Shown here piece after piece: positions 46,764 to 55,248 of a stretch of DNA of 64,000 nt. A program made the position numbers and the translations under genes. The stretch lies in NCBI GenBank assembly GCA_017437745.1, contig JAFRYI010000023.1:62001-126000 (forward strand), given 5' to 3'. Numbering within the stretch: the stretch's first letter is position 1; each line of letters starts with the position of its first letter. The notes under the pieces were generated by a model. It did not search any database and was not told the origin of the DNA. It saw nothing but the letters and a program-made list of their open reading frames with translations. The DNA is from Bacillota bacterium. GTDB lineage: Bacteria; Bacillota; Clostridia; Peptostreptococcales; Anaerovoracaceae.

Positions 46764-47831
46764 CTACTTAAGGATGAATTCCATGTATACCGGGTTGTGA
46801 TCCGAGTACTTGAACTGAGTGTCTATGACATCGGACCCCACAACTTCTATGTTGTCCGTTACCATGAAGCCGTCTATCGTAAGCACGTACTGCCCGGGCT
46901 TGTAGGGGCCGTCCGCGTTGCGGCAGGAGGGCACGGGTGACGCTTCGTTGATCGGAGCTTCCAGTTTAACGTTGAAGCCGTCGAAGGTGCCTGCCGGGAT
47001 GGGCTGCGCCCAGGTGTACTCGATGTCGGATTTGCCGAAATACTTGGAGGAGTCTCCCAGTATGTCCTTGTTGAAGTCGCCGCCCGCTATGCAGTAATTG
47101 CCTTTCTTGTATTCTTCCTGGATGTCCGCCAGAAGGAGCTTAAGCTGCTCGTTGGCTATCTTGCCGTCCGAGGTGTAGGCGGACAGGTGGAAGTTGTAGA
47201 GCACAAGTTCCTTGCCGTTGTCCATGGGGATGCGGTTTGAGCTGTAGCAGCGGTCCAGATCCAGGAACTTGGTGAGGCCGCTCTCTATGGGCAGTTCTTT
47301 TCTCTCCGCGGAATCGATCGTGAAGCGCGAGAATGTCATCAGACCGGCGCGGCTCTTTCCGTGAGGCTGGGTGAGCGGATACATCAGGAACGGGGAATCG
47401 TAGTTCTGCGCGAAGGTGTAGTTCTGATCGCCCAGGTCCTTTACCAGGTATTCCCTCTCGTCGAAGTGGTAGCTTCTGGTAGCGTCGAAGTCGACTTCCT
47501 GGATAAGGTAAAGATCCGCCTTCTGCTTTGCCAGAAGGTCGGTAATGTTCTTAAGGTTGGTGTCCAGCCTTTCTTTGGACCATGCCCAGCTCTGGGTGCC
47601 TCCGTCCATGAAGAATCCGTAGTCGTCCTCGTAGGCTCCGAAGCCTATGTTCCAGGAGACTATCCTGTAGGTCTTTTCAGTGCCGGCTTTTCCGGACGAC
47701 GTTCCTGCGGTGACCGTAAGCGTCCGGTCTCCTATCCTGTGGAAGTCGATGAATACGTACGCGACGTATCCGGCGGCTATTATTACTATTACCAGAATTA
47801 TGCAGAGGATGACTTTAAGCAGTTTTTTCAT
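46764..47831 (-). CDS. Membrane-anchored endonuclease/exonuclease/phosphatase-family hydrolase
   Basis: A 355-residue EEP-fold enzyme with one N-terminal membrane helix (about residues 5-26) and the catalytic domain outside. All catalytic motifs are present: Asn in VSWNIGFG, Glu in LIQEVDF, His in NFHLSAY, Asp/Asn in GGDFNKD and SDHNP at the end. This superfamily cleaves phosphodiesters in DNA, RNA, phosphoinositides or sphingomyelin; the outward-facing domain suggests an extracellular substrate. ATG at 47831 has AAAGGAGGCCGTC in front. It is the first gene of the operon with the TIR-like protein and the RNA methyltransferase. Confidence 0.85.
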   Translation of the reverse strand: MKKLLKVILCIILVIVIIAAGYVAYVFIDFHRIGDRTLTVTAGTSSGKAGTEKTYRIVSWNIGFGAYEDDYGFFMDGGTQSWAWSKERLDTNLKNITDLLAKQKADLYLIQEVDFDATRSYHFDEREYLVKDLGDQNYTFAQNYDSPFLMYPLTQPHGKSRAGLMTFSRFTIDSAERKELPIESGLTKFLDLDRCYSSNRIPMDNGKELVLYNFHLSAYTSDGKIANEQLKLLLADIQEEYKKGNYCIAGGDFNKDILGDSSKYFGKSDIEYTWAQPIPAGTFDGFNVKLEAPINEASPVPSCRNADGPYKPGQYVLTIDGFMVTDNIEVVGSDVIDTQFKYSDHNPVYMEFILK

Positions 47832-47859
47832 GACGGCCTCCTTTATCTTAACCGACTTG

Positions 47860-47868
47860 ATTATATCA
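47860..47868 (-). promoter_or_regulatory. Extended -10 promoter of the EEP/TIR-like operon
   Basis: On the minus strand TGATATAAT (47868-47860), an extended -10 with perfect TATAAT. The -35 region is poor. It lies 28 nt ahead of the EEP start codon. Confidence 0.55.
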
Positions 47869-47932
47869 TACTTTTTACCGTCGAAAAACGGATTTGCGGA
47901 GCCGCGCCTCATGCCGCAGAAGATGAAAAATA

Positions 47933-47941
47933 TGATATAAT
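47933..47941 (+). promoter_or_regulatory. Extended -10 promoter of the MATE operon
   Basis: TGATATAAT at 47933-47941, the same nine bases as in the divergent EEP promoter; the -35 region is weak. The MATE start is 28 nt downstream with AAGGAGACGCA between. Confidence 0.6.
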
Positions 47942-47969
47942 TAAATGAATTTTTGCTTAAGGAGACGCA

Positions 47970-49394
47970 ATGGCGGCCGGTTCGGATCTCGCGCGCAGGC
48001 GCGAAGCCAGAAGGAACATGATGCTTACGGGGAACCTGTTCAAGGTCATCCCCGTTGTTGCGCTGCCCATGATAGTCTCCATGCTGATCGACGCCCTGTA
48101 CAACCTGGCGGACACTTACTTCGTAAGCCAGCTGGGCATAACCGCCACGGCTGCGGTGGGCGTCAACGATTCGCTGCTGCATCTGATGCGTTCGGTGGCC
48201 CTTGCCTTCGGAATGGGAGCGTCCAGCCCCATCTCCAAGCTCATGGGCGCGAAGCGCGAGGACGAAGCCAGCAGGGTGGCCTCCACTTCCGTGTTCACCT
48301 GCATGATGGTGCTCAGCGGTCTGGCGGTAATAGCTTACATATTCAGATCCGATTTCGTTATATTCCTGGGCGCCACGGAAGGCGCCGCGCCCTACGCCGT
48401 GGAGTACGCGACCTTCATACTGATATCCGCGCCGTTCACCGCCGGAGAGGTTACTTGCAGCCACACCTTAAGGGCGGAGGGCAGCACCACTTATTCCATG
48501 ATAGGCATGGTCTCCGGCTGCGTGATAAACGTCATCCTGGATCCGATCTTCATCCATACCTTCGGCATGGGCGTCGGCGGAGCGGCTCTGGCCACAACGA
48601 TATCCAAGGCCATAAGCTTCGCGATTCTCATAAGCCCGTTCCTCAGGGGCAAGACCCTGATAGAACTGAAGTTCAAATACTTTACTCCCAAGGCGGAGAT
48701 ATATAAAGAGATAGCCAAGATGGGCATCCCCACGCTGCTCAGGTCCGGCGCCATGAGCCTGTCCGCCGTGTTCGTAAACAACATGGCAAGGCTCTTCGGA
48801 GACGCTGCTCTGGCGGCGGTGTCCGTGGCTAACAAGTGCGCAAGGCTCGTGGGTTCCGCGGTCCTGGGCTTCGGTCAGGGACTCCAGCCCATAGGCGGAT
48901 ACTGCTGGGGCGCGCGTAAATACGCAAGGGTCCGCGAGGCCTTCTGGACCAGCACGGGAATAGGCGCGATAGTGGCTCTGGTCCTGGGCGCCGGGCTGTT
49001 CGTGTTCTCGCCGCAGGTGCTGGGGCTGTTCATGGACGTTGAGAAAGACGCGGAGACTCTGCGCATAGGCATCATAATGCTGCGCACGCAGTGCGTCACC
49101 ATGTTCCCGCACGTCTGGGTAATGATAATCAACGGTCTGTATCAGGCGCTCGGAAGGCCGGTTGAAGCGGCGCTGCTCGGACTTTCCAGGCAGGTCATCT
49201 TCCTGGTCCCTGCCGTGTTCATACTCAGCAAACTGTTCGGTGTGGACGGACTGGCCTGCTCGCAGGCTGTCGCGGACATTCTCAGCCTTATAGTTTCGGT
49301 AACGATGGTCATACATCAGATGAAGGTCATAAAGAAACTTAACGACGGAGACGAACCTCCCGCGGGCTACGGCCTGGCGAAGAAGATGGAGTGA
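47970..49394 (+). CDS. MATE-family efflux transporter
   Basis: A 474-residue membrane protein with twelve predicted helices in two MatE repeats. The start LFKVIPVVALPMIVSMLIDALYN and the motif VGVNDSLLHLMRSVALAFGMG near residue 70 are typical of the DinF/NorM-like branch found in Clostridia. Such pumps export cationic compounds or drugs with Na+ or H+. The stop overlaps the region just before the next gene (5-nt gap), so it shares a message with the GTPase-NYN gene and ylmH. Confidence 0.92.
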   Translation: MAAGSDLARRREARRNMMLTGNLFKVIPVVALPMIVSMLIDALYNLADTYFVSQLGITATAAVGVNDSLLHLMRSVALAFGMGASSPISKLMGAKREDEASRVASTSVFTCMMVLSGLAVIAYIFRSDFVIFLGATEGAAPYAVEYATFILISAPFTAGEVTCSHTLRAEGSTTYSMIGMVSGCVINVILDPIFIHTFGMGVGGAALATTISKAISFAILISPFLRGKTLIELKFKYFTPKAEIYKEIAKMGIPTLLRSGAMSLSAVFVNNMARLFGDAALAAVSVANKCARLVGSAVLGFGQGLQPIGGYCWGARKYARVREAFWTSTGIGAIVALVLGAGLFVFSPQVLGLFMDVEKDAETLRIGIIMLRTQCVTMFPHVWVMIINGLYQALGRPVEAALLGLSRQVIFLVPAVFILSKLFGVDGLACSQAVADILSLIVSVTMVIHQMKVIKKLNDGDEPPAGYGLAKKME

Positions 49395-49399
49395 CCGGT

Positions 49400-51994
49400 A
49401 TGGAATCTCTGTCTCTTGCAGTGCTGGCGCATGTGGACGCCGGAAAGACGACTACCGCGGAAGCCCTTCTGTACGGAAGCGGCGCTATAAGGTCGCTCGG
49501 AAGAGTGGACCACGGCGACGCTTTTTTCGATACGCATTTCATAGAAAGAGAGCGCGGCATAACCGTGTTCTCCAAGACCGCGGAACTGGAACTGCCGGAG
49601 GCCGGCCTTAAGCTGCAGCTTCTGGATACGCCGGGCCACGCGGATCTTGCGGCCGAGGCGGAGAGGGTGCTCTTCGCGGCGGACTATGTGCTGCTTATAA
49701 TAAGCGGACCGGACGGAGTGCAGGCTCATACCGCCACGCTGTGGAAGCTTCTGGAGACCTACAGGCTGCCGGTGGTCGTATGGGTGAACAAGATGGACAT
49801 CTGCAGGAGGGACCGCGCGGAGATACTGGCGGAGCTGAACGAGCAGCTGTCTCCGGGTTTCGCGGACTTCGGAAGCGCAATGCAGGATCTGGAGAACGGA
49901 TCCTGCGGCGGAGCGTTCGCGGAGGACATGGCGATGCTTTCCGACGATGCGGCCGAGGAGTATCTTGCCTCGGAAAAGCTGTCCGCGGAAACCGTAAGGA
50001 AGATGATAAGAAAGCGCCGCGTGTTCCCGTGTCTCTTCGGGTCCGCGCTTAAGCTGGAAGGCACTGACGTTCTGCTGAAAGCTCTGGGCGTTCTTCTGCG
50101 CGCGCCGGAAAGACCGCGGGAGTTCGGCGCCAGGGTGTTCAAGATAAACAGGGACGAGCAGGACCTGCGCCTTTCGTGGATAAAGGTCACCGGCGGAAGC
50201 CTTAAGCTCCGCGACGTAATTAACGGCGAAAAGGTAACTCAGATCAGAAGATACAACGGCAGAAAGTTCGAGACTGCCGAAGATATAAAGGCCGGGGAGC
50301 TTGCAGCCGCCGCAGGTTTGGAAAAGACCTTCGCGGGTCAGGGCCTTGGAACGGAGAAAGACCTTAAGGCGGCCGTGCTTCGGTCGCTGGTGGAGTACGA
50401 GATCGGCTTTACGGACGGCACGGATCCTAAGGCGGCGTTCCTTAAGCTTAAGCGGCTGTCCGACGAGGATCCGCAGCTTAGGATATCCTGGGACGAAAGG
50501 TCCGGGCAGATAAGAGCGGAGTTCATGGGGCGCGTTCAGGTGGAAGTCCTGGAGACCCTCATAGAAGACAGATTCGGATATAAAGTAAAGATAAAGCGCG
50601 GCAGGACGTCGTACCGCGAGACCATAGCGGCTCCGGCTTACGGAGTGGGGCATTTCGAACCGCTGCGCCACTACGCGGAGGTGCATCTGCTGCTGGAGCC
50701 TCTGCCTGCCGGCACGGGCATACTGGTGGAGTCCGCGCTCAGCACGGACGAACTGGACGCGGTGTGGCAGAGCCAGATAATGTCGTGCCTGATGGGAAAG
50801 GAACACGTGGGGGTGCTTACGGGTTCGCCGCTTACGGACGTCAAGATGACGCTGGTGGCAGGCCGCGCGCATCTTAAGCACACGGAGGGCGGAGACTTCC
50901 GCGAGGCGGCCTTCAGGGCTGTACGCAACGCTCTGATGGGAGCCGAAAACGTGCTGTTAGAGCCATTTTATTCCTTTAATGCGGGAAATATACCGCCGGA
51001 GCAGATAGGACGCGCCATAAGCGACCTCAGGGGCCTTAAAGCGCAAATAAACAGCCCGGTCCAGCACGGGAACGTGATGAGTCTGGACGGCATAGGTCCG
51101 GTGGGTCCTCTGGAGGACTATCTGCCGGAATTCCTGTCATATACGAGAGGCGCCGGAAGGCTTTCCCTGGCGGCAGCGGGGTACTATCCCTGCGCCGATC
51201 CGGAAAGGGTAATGGAAGAGACCGGATACGACCCGGACAGGGATGTGGAGAACCCGTCGGGCTCCGTATTCTGCAGCCACGGCAGCGGCGTCACCGTGCC
51301 CTGGGACAAGGTGCGCGACTACATGCATCTGGACAGCGGCATACGCATAAGCGCCGAAGGTGTAAAGGAAGAAGAGGGCGGCCCGCGTCTGCGCAGCGTG
51401 CCGGACTACGACGAAAAGGAACTGGAGAGCATAATGCTCCGCGAGTTCGGCCCGATAAAACGCCCCAGGTACACCTCGCCCGTGTACAACCGCGCGGAGG
51501 ATCCCAAGGCCGGCAAAGGCGTAAAGAAGACCTACCTCATAGTGGACGGCTACAACATGATATTCGCCTGGAAGGAGCTTAAGGAGACAGCGAAGACGGA
51601 CATAGCCGCGGCGCGCGACAGGCTGTCGGACCTTCTGGAATCATACAGCGCCCTGCGCGGCACGGAAGTGCTCCTGGTGTTCGACGCGTACAAGGTGCCC
51701 GGCGGGCTCGGAAGCACGGGTAAGGCCGAAGGCTTCCGGGTGGTCTACACCAAAGAAGGCGAGAGCGCGGACGCGTTCATAGAGCGCATGGTCCGCGAGA
51801 TAGGAAAGAATTTCAACGTTAAGATAGTAAGCTCCGACGGAATGATCCAGCTGTCGGCTTTAAAGAGCGGCACTCTGCGCATGAGCGCCCGCGAACTGGA
51901 GGCCGAGGTGGACCGCATGTCCGCGGAGATAACGGAGTTCCTGGATGAACAAAGAAGATCGAATACTTTCAGCAATACTCCGAGACAAGTTTAG
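49400..51994 (+). CDS. Tet(M)-like ribosomal GTPase fused to a YacP/Rae1-type NYN nuclease domain
   Basis: An 864-residue fusion. Residues 1 to about 690 are an EF-G/Tet(M)-like factor with all GTPase motifs (AHVDAGKTT, ERGIT, DTPGH, NKMD, GSA) and domains II-V. From about residue 707 (YLIVDGYNMIFAWKEL) to the end it matches NYN_YacP, the fold of Rae1, which cuts mRNA in the ribosomal A site; the acidic residues in VDGYN, VFDAY and SSDG are present. In the domain IV loop, where Tet(M) has YSPVSTPADF for displacing tetracycline, this protein has HLKHTEGGDF, so drug resistance is unlikely. ATG at 49400 (GGAG 8 nt before) is preferred to the GTG at 49391. The 3' end overlaps ylmH by 50 nt. Confidence 0.85.
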   Translation: MESLSLAVLAHVDAGKTTTAEALLYGSGAIRSLGRVDHGDAFFDTHFIERERGITVFSKTAELELPEAGLKLQLLDTPGHADLAAEAERVLFAADYVLLIISGPDGVQAHTATLWKLLETYRLPVVVWVNKMDICRRDRAEILAELNEQLSPGFADFGSAMQDLENGSCGGAFAEDMAMLSDDAAEEYLASEKLSAETVRKMIRKRRVFPCLFGSALKLEGTDVLLKALGVLLRAPERPREFGARVFKINRDEQDLRLSWIKVTGGSLKLRDVINGEKVTQIRRYNGRKFETAEDIKAGELAAAAGLEKTFAGQGLGTEKDLKAAVLRSLVEYEIGFTDGTDPKAAFLKLKRLSDEDPQLRISWDERSGQIRAEFMGRVQVEVLETLIEDRFGYKVKIKRGRTSYRETIAAPAYGVGHFEPLRHYAEVHLLLEPLPAGTGILVESALSTDELDAVWQSQIMSCLMGKEHVGVLTGSPLTDVKMTLVAGRAHLKHTEGGDFREAAFRAVRNALMGAENVLLEPFYSFNAGNIPPEQIGRAISDLRGLKAQINSPVQHGNVMSLDGIGPVGPLEDYLPEFLSYTRGAGRLSLAAAGYYPCADPERVMEETGYDPDRDVENPSGSVFCSHGSGVTVPWDKVRDYMHLDSGIRISAEGVKEEEGGPRLRSVPDYDEKELESIMLREFGPIKRPRYTSPVYNRAEDPKAGKGVKKTYLIVDGYNMIFAWKELKETAKTDIAAARDRLSDLLESYSALRGTEVLLVFDAYKVPGGLGSTGKAEGFRVVYTKEGESADAFIERMVREIGKNFNVKIVSSDGMIQLSALKSGTLRMSARELEAEVDRMSAEITEFLDEQRRSNTFSNTPRQV

Positions 51995-52700
51995 GCTCTG
52001 CGAGAAGCGCGGAGTTCCCGTTTGGACGGACTTCATGACCCCCGCAGAGGCCGCGGAGGCGGACGATGTCTGCAGGGGACTGTGCGCAGGAACGGACGTG
52101 GAATGGTCGCTCGAGGGCGGATGGGAGGACGCGGAGCGCAGGATATGCGTGTTCCGGCCGGCTGAGCTTTGGGGCGAGGAGCCTTCTCCCATATGCGTGC
52201 TGCGCGTCAGCATCCCCAAGGGCAGCCCTGCGCTTACCCACCGGGACTACCTGGGGTCGCTGCTGGGGCTCGGAATAGAACGGGCTGTGACAGGCGACAT
52301 CTTCGTAAGGGAGGACGGCGCGGACGCGGTCGTGCTCTCTGACATGGCGGACTATCTGGCGCAGAACCTTGTATCCGTGGGGCGCGCAAGCGTTTCCTGC
52401 GAGGTACTGGACATATCGCAGCTGATGACCGGCGCGCAGCAGACCAGGGAGATAAGGGACACCGTAGCGTCCCTGCGTCTGGACAGCATATGCGCTTCGG
52501 CGTTCAGGACTGCCCGCGGCAAAGCTCAGGACGCCATCAGGGCCGGGCTGGTCAGCGTAAACGGAAGACAGTGCCTTAAGCCCGATACCGAACTGTCCGA
52601 AGGCGACCGGATCTCCTGCCGCGGAAAGGGCAGAGCGGTGCTGGCGGAAGTCGGCGGACGCACCAGAAAAGATAGGATAACCATTACTTTAAAAATATGA
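51945..52700 (+). CDS. ylmH: YlmH-family S4-domain RNA-binding protein
   Basis: A 251-residue protein. The middle segment LTHRDYLGSLLGLGIERAVTGDIFV is the signature of the YlmH family, and the C-terminus (about residues 180-240, ASAFRTARGKAQDAIRAGLVSVNGR) is an S4 RNA-binding domain. YlmH is reported in Bacillus to bind 50S complexes with peptidyl-tRNA and to take part in ribosome-associated quality control. The family usually sits in the sepF-divIVA division cluster; here it starts 50 nt inside the end of the GTPase-NYN gene, with GGAG 7 nt ahead of the ATG. Confidence 0.9.
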   Translation: MNKEDRILSAILRDKFRLCEKRGVPVWTDFMTPAEAAEADDVCRGLCAGTDVEWSLEGGWEDAERRICVFRPAELWGEEPSPICVLRVSIPKGSPALTHRDYLGSLLGLGIERAVTGDIFVREDGADAVVLSDMADYLAQNLVSVGRASVSCEVLDISQLMTGAQQTREIRDTVASLRLDSICASAFRTARGKAQDAIRAGLVSVNGRQCLKPDTELSEGDRISCRGKGRAVLAEVGGRTRKDRITITLKI

Positions 52701-52705
52701 TAGAA

Positions 52706-52744
52706 AAGGAGCTGTGAGCATATTGCTCACAGCTCCTTCTTTTA
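52706..52744. terminator. Terminator after ylmH
   Basis: A 15-bp perfect stem (52706-52720 AAGGAGCTGTGAGCA with 52724-52738), a 3-nt loop, then CTTTT. A-rich bases before it allow use by the convergent pseudogene as well. Confidence 0.9.
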
Positions 52745-52767
52745 GTAGAGTTCTGATCTGCGTACGA

Positions 52768-53211
52768 CTACTCTTCTTCTCTGCGCTTTCTGGCGAGCAG
52801 TACGAATCCGAGCATTGACAGAATGCCTGCAACGATCCAGAGCTCCGGACGTGCCATGTCTCCGGTGTTCGGAACGTCAATGGGTTTGTACACGGCGGTG
52901 TAGATGACGTCGCCGGTCTCCTTGCCGTCCTCGTCTACCCAGGTAGCGTTGTGGGTAATAGGCTCTTCCTCGGTCACCTTAGGCTTGGGAGTAGGATCGT
53001 ACTGAGCGGTATAGGTAACGTTGCCGTCTTCGTCGACTTCTTCCTTCCAGCCGGAGAACTCGTAGGTGTTCTCATCGTCTTCCGCCTTGGTCGGATCTTC
53101 ATTGCCGGACAGTTTGTTATAATCGGTATCCTTGGGCTGACCTTCTTCTACGGTGAAATCTACAGGTCCGTGCAGAACGGTCTTTCGGTTATTACTGCCG
53201 CAGCAATTATT
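52768..53211 (-). pseudogene. 3' remnant of a sortase-anchored repeat surface protein
   Basis: A 147-codon open frame between an in-frame stop (53212-53214) and the terminal stop, with no ATG; the only GTG (52977) is internal and has no ribosome site. It ends with a sorting signal: VPNTGD, a hydrophobic stretch (WIVAGILSMLGFVLLA) and RKRREEE. In front are two related repeats, one ending SGWKEEVDEDGNVTYTAQYD and one ATWVDEDGKETGDVIYTAVY, like InlB-type B-repeats. The frame looks like the C-terminal stub of a longer repetitive wall protein that lost its signal peptide and N-terminus. A non-AUG start further up cannot be ruled out. Confidence 0.6.
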
Positions 53212-53482
53212 TCAACTCCTTAAATAAAAGCAAATTTCAAAGGTCGTTTCAATTATACAAATGTAGTTTTTTCTCTGATGAGTAAGTATTCATTTTTTGC
53301 ATAAAACACAAATCCACTCAACCGGTAACCGTTGCGCCGCAAGAAAAAAGATGTGTGTATTGATTAAAGATGAGTAAAAGCATACATATTATTCCATTGA
53401 GCAAAGGCGTTCATCCCCGTTGTTGGGCTGGACGCTCTTCTTTTTAGAAATAAAGGTCCGTCGGACCGCCTGCGGTAAGGGT
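53212..53482. other. AT-rich gap between the surface-protein remnant and corA
   Basis: No gene is seen. AAGGAG at 53217-53222 (minus strand) in front of the remnant frame may be a relic ribosome site. A partial hairpin GAGC...GCTC lies near 53399-53437. Base composition is far more AT-rich than the flanks. Confidence 0.5.
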
Positions 53483-53511
53483 TTGCGGAGGCCGGCACGC
53501 AATGATATAAT
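53483..53511 (+). promoter_or_regulatory. Promoter of corA
   Basis: TTGCGG at 53483-53488, a 17-nt spacer and TATAAT at 53506-53511 with TG one base before it (TGATATAAT, extended -10). The start codon is 33 nt downstream. Confidence 0.7.
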
Positions 53512-53544
53512 ACAGGCGTGTTTTTTGATCAAGAGGTGATCCTA

Positions 53545-54474
53545 ATGCTTTTATACAGACTCAACGAAAACATAACGCGCTGCACCCCGGAGGAATTCTT
53601 CGGGGAAGGTGAGAAGGCCGGCCAGTACGTTGCCGTGCTGAACCCGGAGGAGTGGATCGCTTCCCGCGACTGCTTCGGAATGGACATAGAACTGGAGCCC
53701 TACGGAGCCGAGATAATCAGCACCAAGGCCGAAGTCAACTACGACGCGCTCACCGGCAGCTTTCTGATACCGGACCGCTCCGCGCTGGGAGAAAAGGACT
53801 ACCGCTTCTCGTTCGCGCTGGACGAAAAGGGCATAGTCTTCATAGACCCCGGCAAAAAAGCCGCGGCCATGACGGAAGAGATAGCGAAGAACAAGCACAG
53901 CAACAGGCCCTGCCTTGAGCGTTTCCTCTACGATTTCATGGAGCAGATAGTAAAAGACGATCTGCACATCATGGAAAAGATCGAGAAGGAACTGGACGAA
54001 TACGAGGACCGCATCCTCGACCAGGACGACAAGCTGGATCTGGGACGCATCAACACCATGCGCAGCCAGATGAGGGACCTTCGCATCCACTACGAGCAGC
54101 TGATAGACATGACGCAGGAACTGGAAGAGAACGAGAATGGTTTCTTTAAGGAAAAGGACCTGCATTACCTGCACCTGTTCATGAACCGCATGCTCCGTCT
54201 TTCCGGCATCGCGTCGTCCGTGCGCGACCATACTACTCAGGTCCGGGAACTCTACCAGACGCAGCTGGACGTGCGCCAGAACCGCACCATGACGCTGCTT
54301 ACGGTAATAGCTACCATATTCATGCCGCTGACGCTCATAACCAGCTGGTACGGAATGAACTTCCGCCACATGCCGGAACTGGAGTACACCTGGTCCTACC
54401 CGGTGGTGATCCTGGTCTGCCTGGCGATAGCGATAGGCTGCCTGATATTCTTCAAGAAGAAAAAGTGGCTGTAG
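53545..54474 (+). CDS. corA: CorA-family Mg2+/Co2+ transporter
   Basis: A 309-residue protein: a cytoplasmic N-terminal funnel with long helices (about residues 130-245) and two C-terminal membrane helices. The selectivity motif GMN is in SWYGMNFRHMPELEY between the helices, and the chain ends in the basic KKKKWL. CorA forms a pentameric divalent cation channel; cobalt or nickel uptake would be useful near the corrinoid/Ni genes, but Mg2+ is the default assignment. ATG at 53545 with AGAGGTGATCCT in front is preferred to the GTG nine codons earlier. Confidence 0.93.
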   Translation: MLLYRLNENITRCTPEEFFGEGEKAGQYVAVLNPEEWIASRDCFGMDIELEPYGAEIISTKAEVNYDALTGSFLIPDRSALGEKDYRFSFALDEKGIVFIDPGKKAAAMTEEIAKNKHSNRPCLERFLYDFMEQIVKDDLHIMEKIEKELDEYEDRILDQDDKLDLGRINTMRSQMRDLRIHYEQLIDMTQELEENENGFFKEKDLHYLHLFMNRMLRLSGIASSVRDHTTQVRELYQTQLDVRQNRTMTLLTVIATIFMPLTLITSWYGMNFRHMPELEYTWSYPVVILVCLAIAIGCLIFFKKKKWL

Positions 54475-54500
54475 GACATGCCGCTGAAAAAATACGAAAT

Positions 54501-54562
54501 AAAACAGCCGGGACATAACGTCCCGGCTTTGTTTTCCGGTAAGAGCCCGCGTCGGACGCGGG
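54501..54562. terminator. Convergent terminators between corA and the DUF3786 gene
   Basis: Hairpin one: AGCCGGGAC (54506-54514) with GTCCCGGCT (54520-54528), flanked by AAAAC and TTGTTTT, so usable from both sides. Hairpin two: CCCGCGT (54546-54552) with ACGCGGG (54556-54562). Confidence 0.8.
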
Positions 54563-54581
54563 TGTTTTGGCTGTGAAAGGA

Positions 54582-55214
54582 TCAGTCCGCGGTCTGAGCT
54601 TTGAACTCATCCCTGAGAATGTCCAGGAAGGCTCCGTTTACGTACCAGACCGTTTCGTAGTGCATGTGCTCCAGAACGCAGGAGTCCCAGAAGAACTGTA
54701 TCTGAGGGGCGAATTCCTCGTCCGAGCACCAGAACCTGAACTGCAGCTTAAGTCCGCGGAACACGTCGACGTCGGCTGAAACATCCGCTCCCGGCACCGG
54801 CACGGCGCCTATGCTCCGCAAGGCATTTTTCAGGTCTTCTTCCCTATGGTCGAAGAGCGCGGCAAGGCCGCCGTAGAACCCGCTGTTGGAAGGAGCCGTT
54901 ACGGCGCGCATCTGCGTGGCCAGCTGCTGCATGCTGACAAGGCATCCGGACGGAACGATGCGGGCGTTGGTCCGGCTGAGCATGTCGTACAGGGAAAGTG
55001 CGATCTCGAAGTCCGCTTCTTCGTAGTCCGCGCCGGCGCTCTTCCTTATCTCCGCCATACCATCTTCGCGGCTTATGCGGCATTCGCGTCCCAGGAAAGT
55101 CAGGTAGACGTACGATCCGTCCGACTCCAGTCCGAAACGCTCCGCGGCGCTGTCCGCTTCGCCGGCGAAAACCGCCTGCATCTGCCTTTTTGTCTTTTCG
55201 TAGTTTGAGATCAT
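54582..55214 (-). CDS. DUF3786 domain protein
   Basis: A 210-residue soluble protein. Segments ERFGLESDGSYVYLTFLGRECRI, IALSLYDMLSRTNARI and RFWCSDEEFAPQIQFFWD fit the DUF3786 family, found mainly in anaerobes with corrinoid or CODH/ACS enzymes and suspected, without proof, to handle a metal cofactor. It is divergent from the His-rich/cooT unit, with a palindrome in the shared control region. Only one conserved cysteine pair (FWCSDE, WDSCVL) offers possible metal ligands. Confidence 0.75.
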   Translation of the reverse strand: MISNYEKTKRQMQAVFAGEADSAAERFGLESDGSYVYLTFLGRECRISREDGMAEIRKSAGADYEEADFEIALSLYDMLSRTNARIVPSGCLVSMQQLATQMRAVTAPSNSGFYGGLAALFDHREEDLKNALRSIGAVPVPGADVSADVDVFRGLKLQFRFWCSDEEFAPQIQFFWDSCVLEHMHYETVWYVNGAFLDILRDEFKAQTAD

Positions 55215-55248
55215 GTAATAAGTCTATCATACAAGACCTGTCCGCGCA

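Noticed and set aside
49400..51994. Tetracycline resistance gene
   Set aside because: The GTPase part is Tet(M)-like, but the domain IV tip loop lacks the SPV-type residues and a nuclease domain follows, so resistance is not supported.
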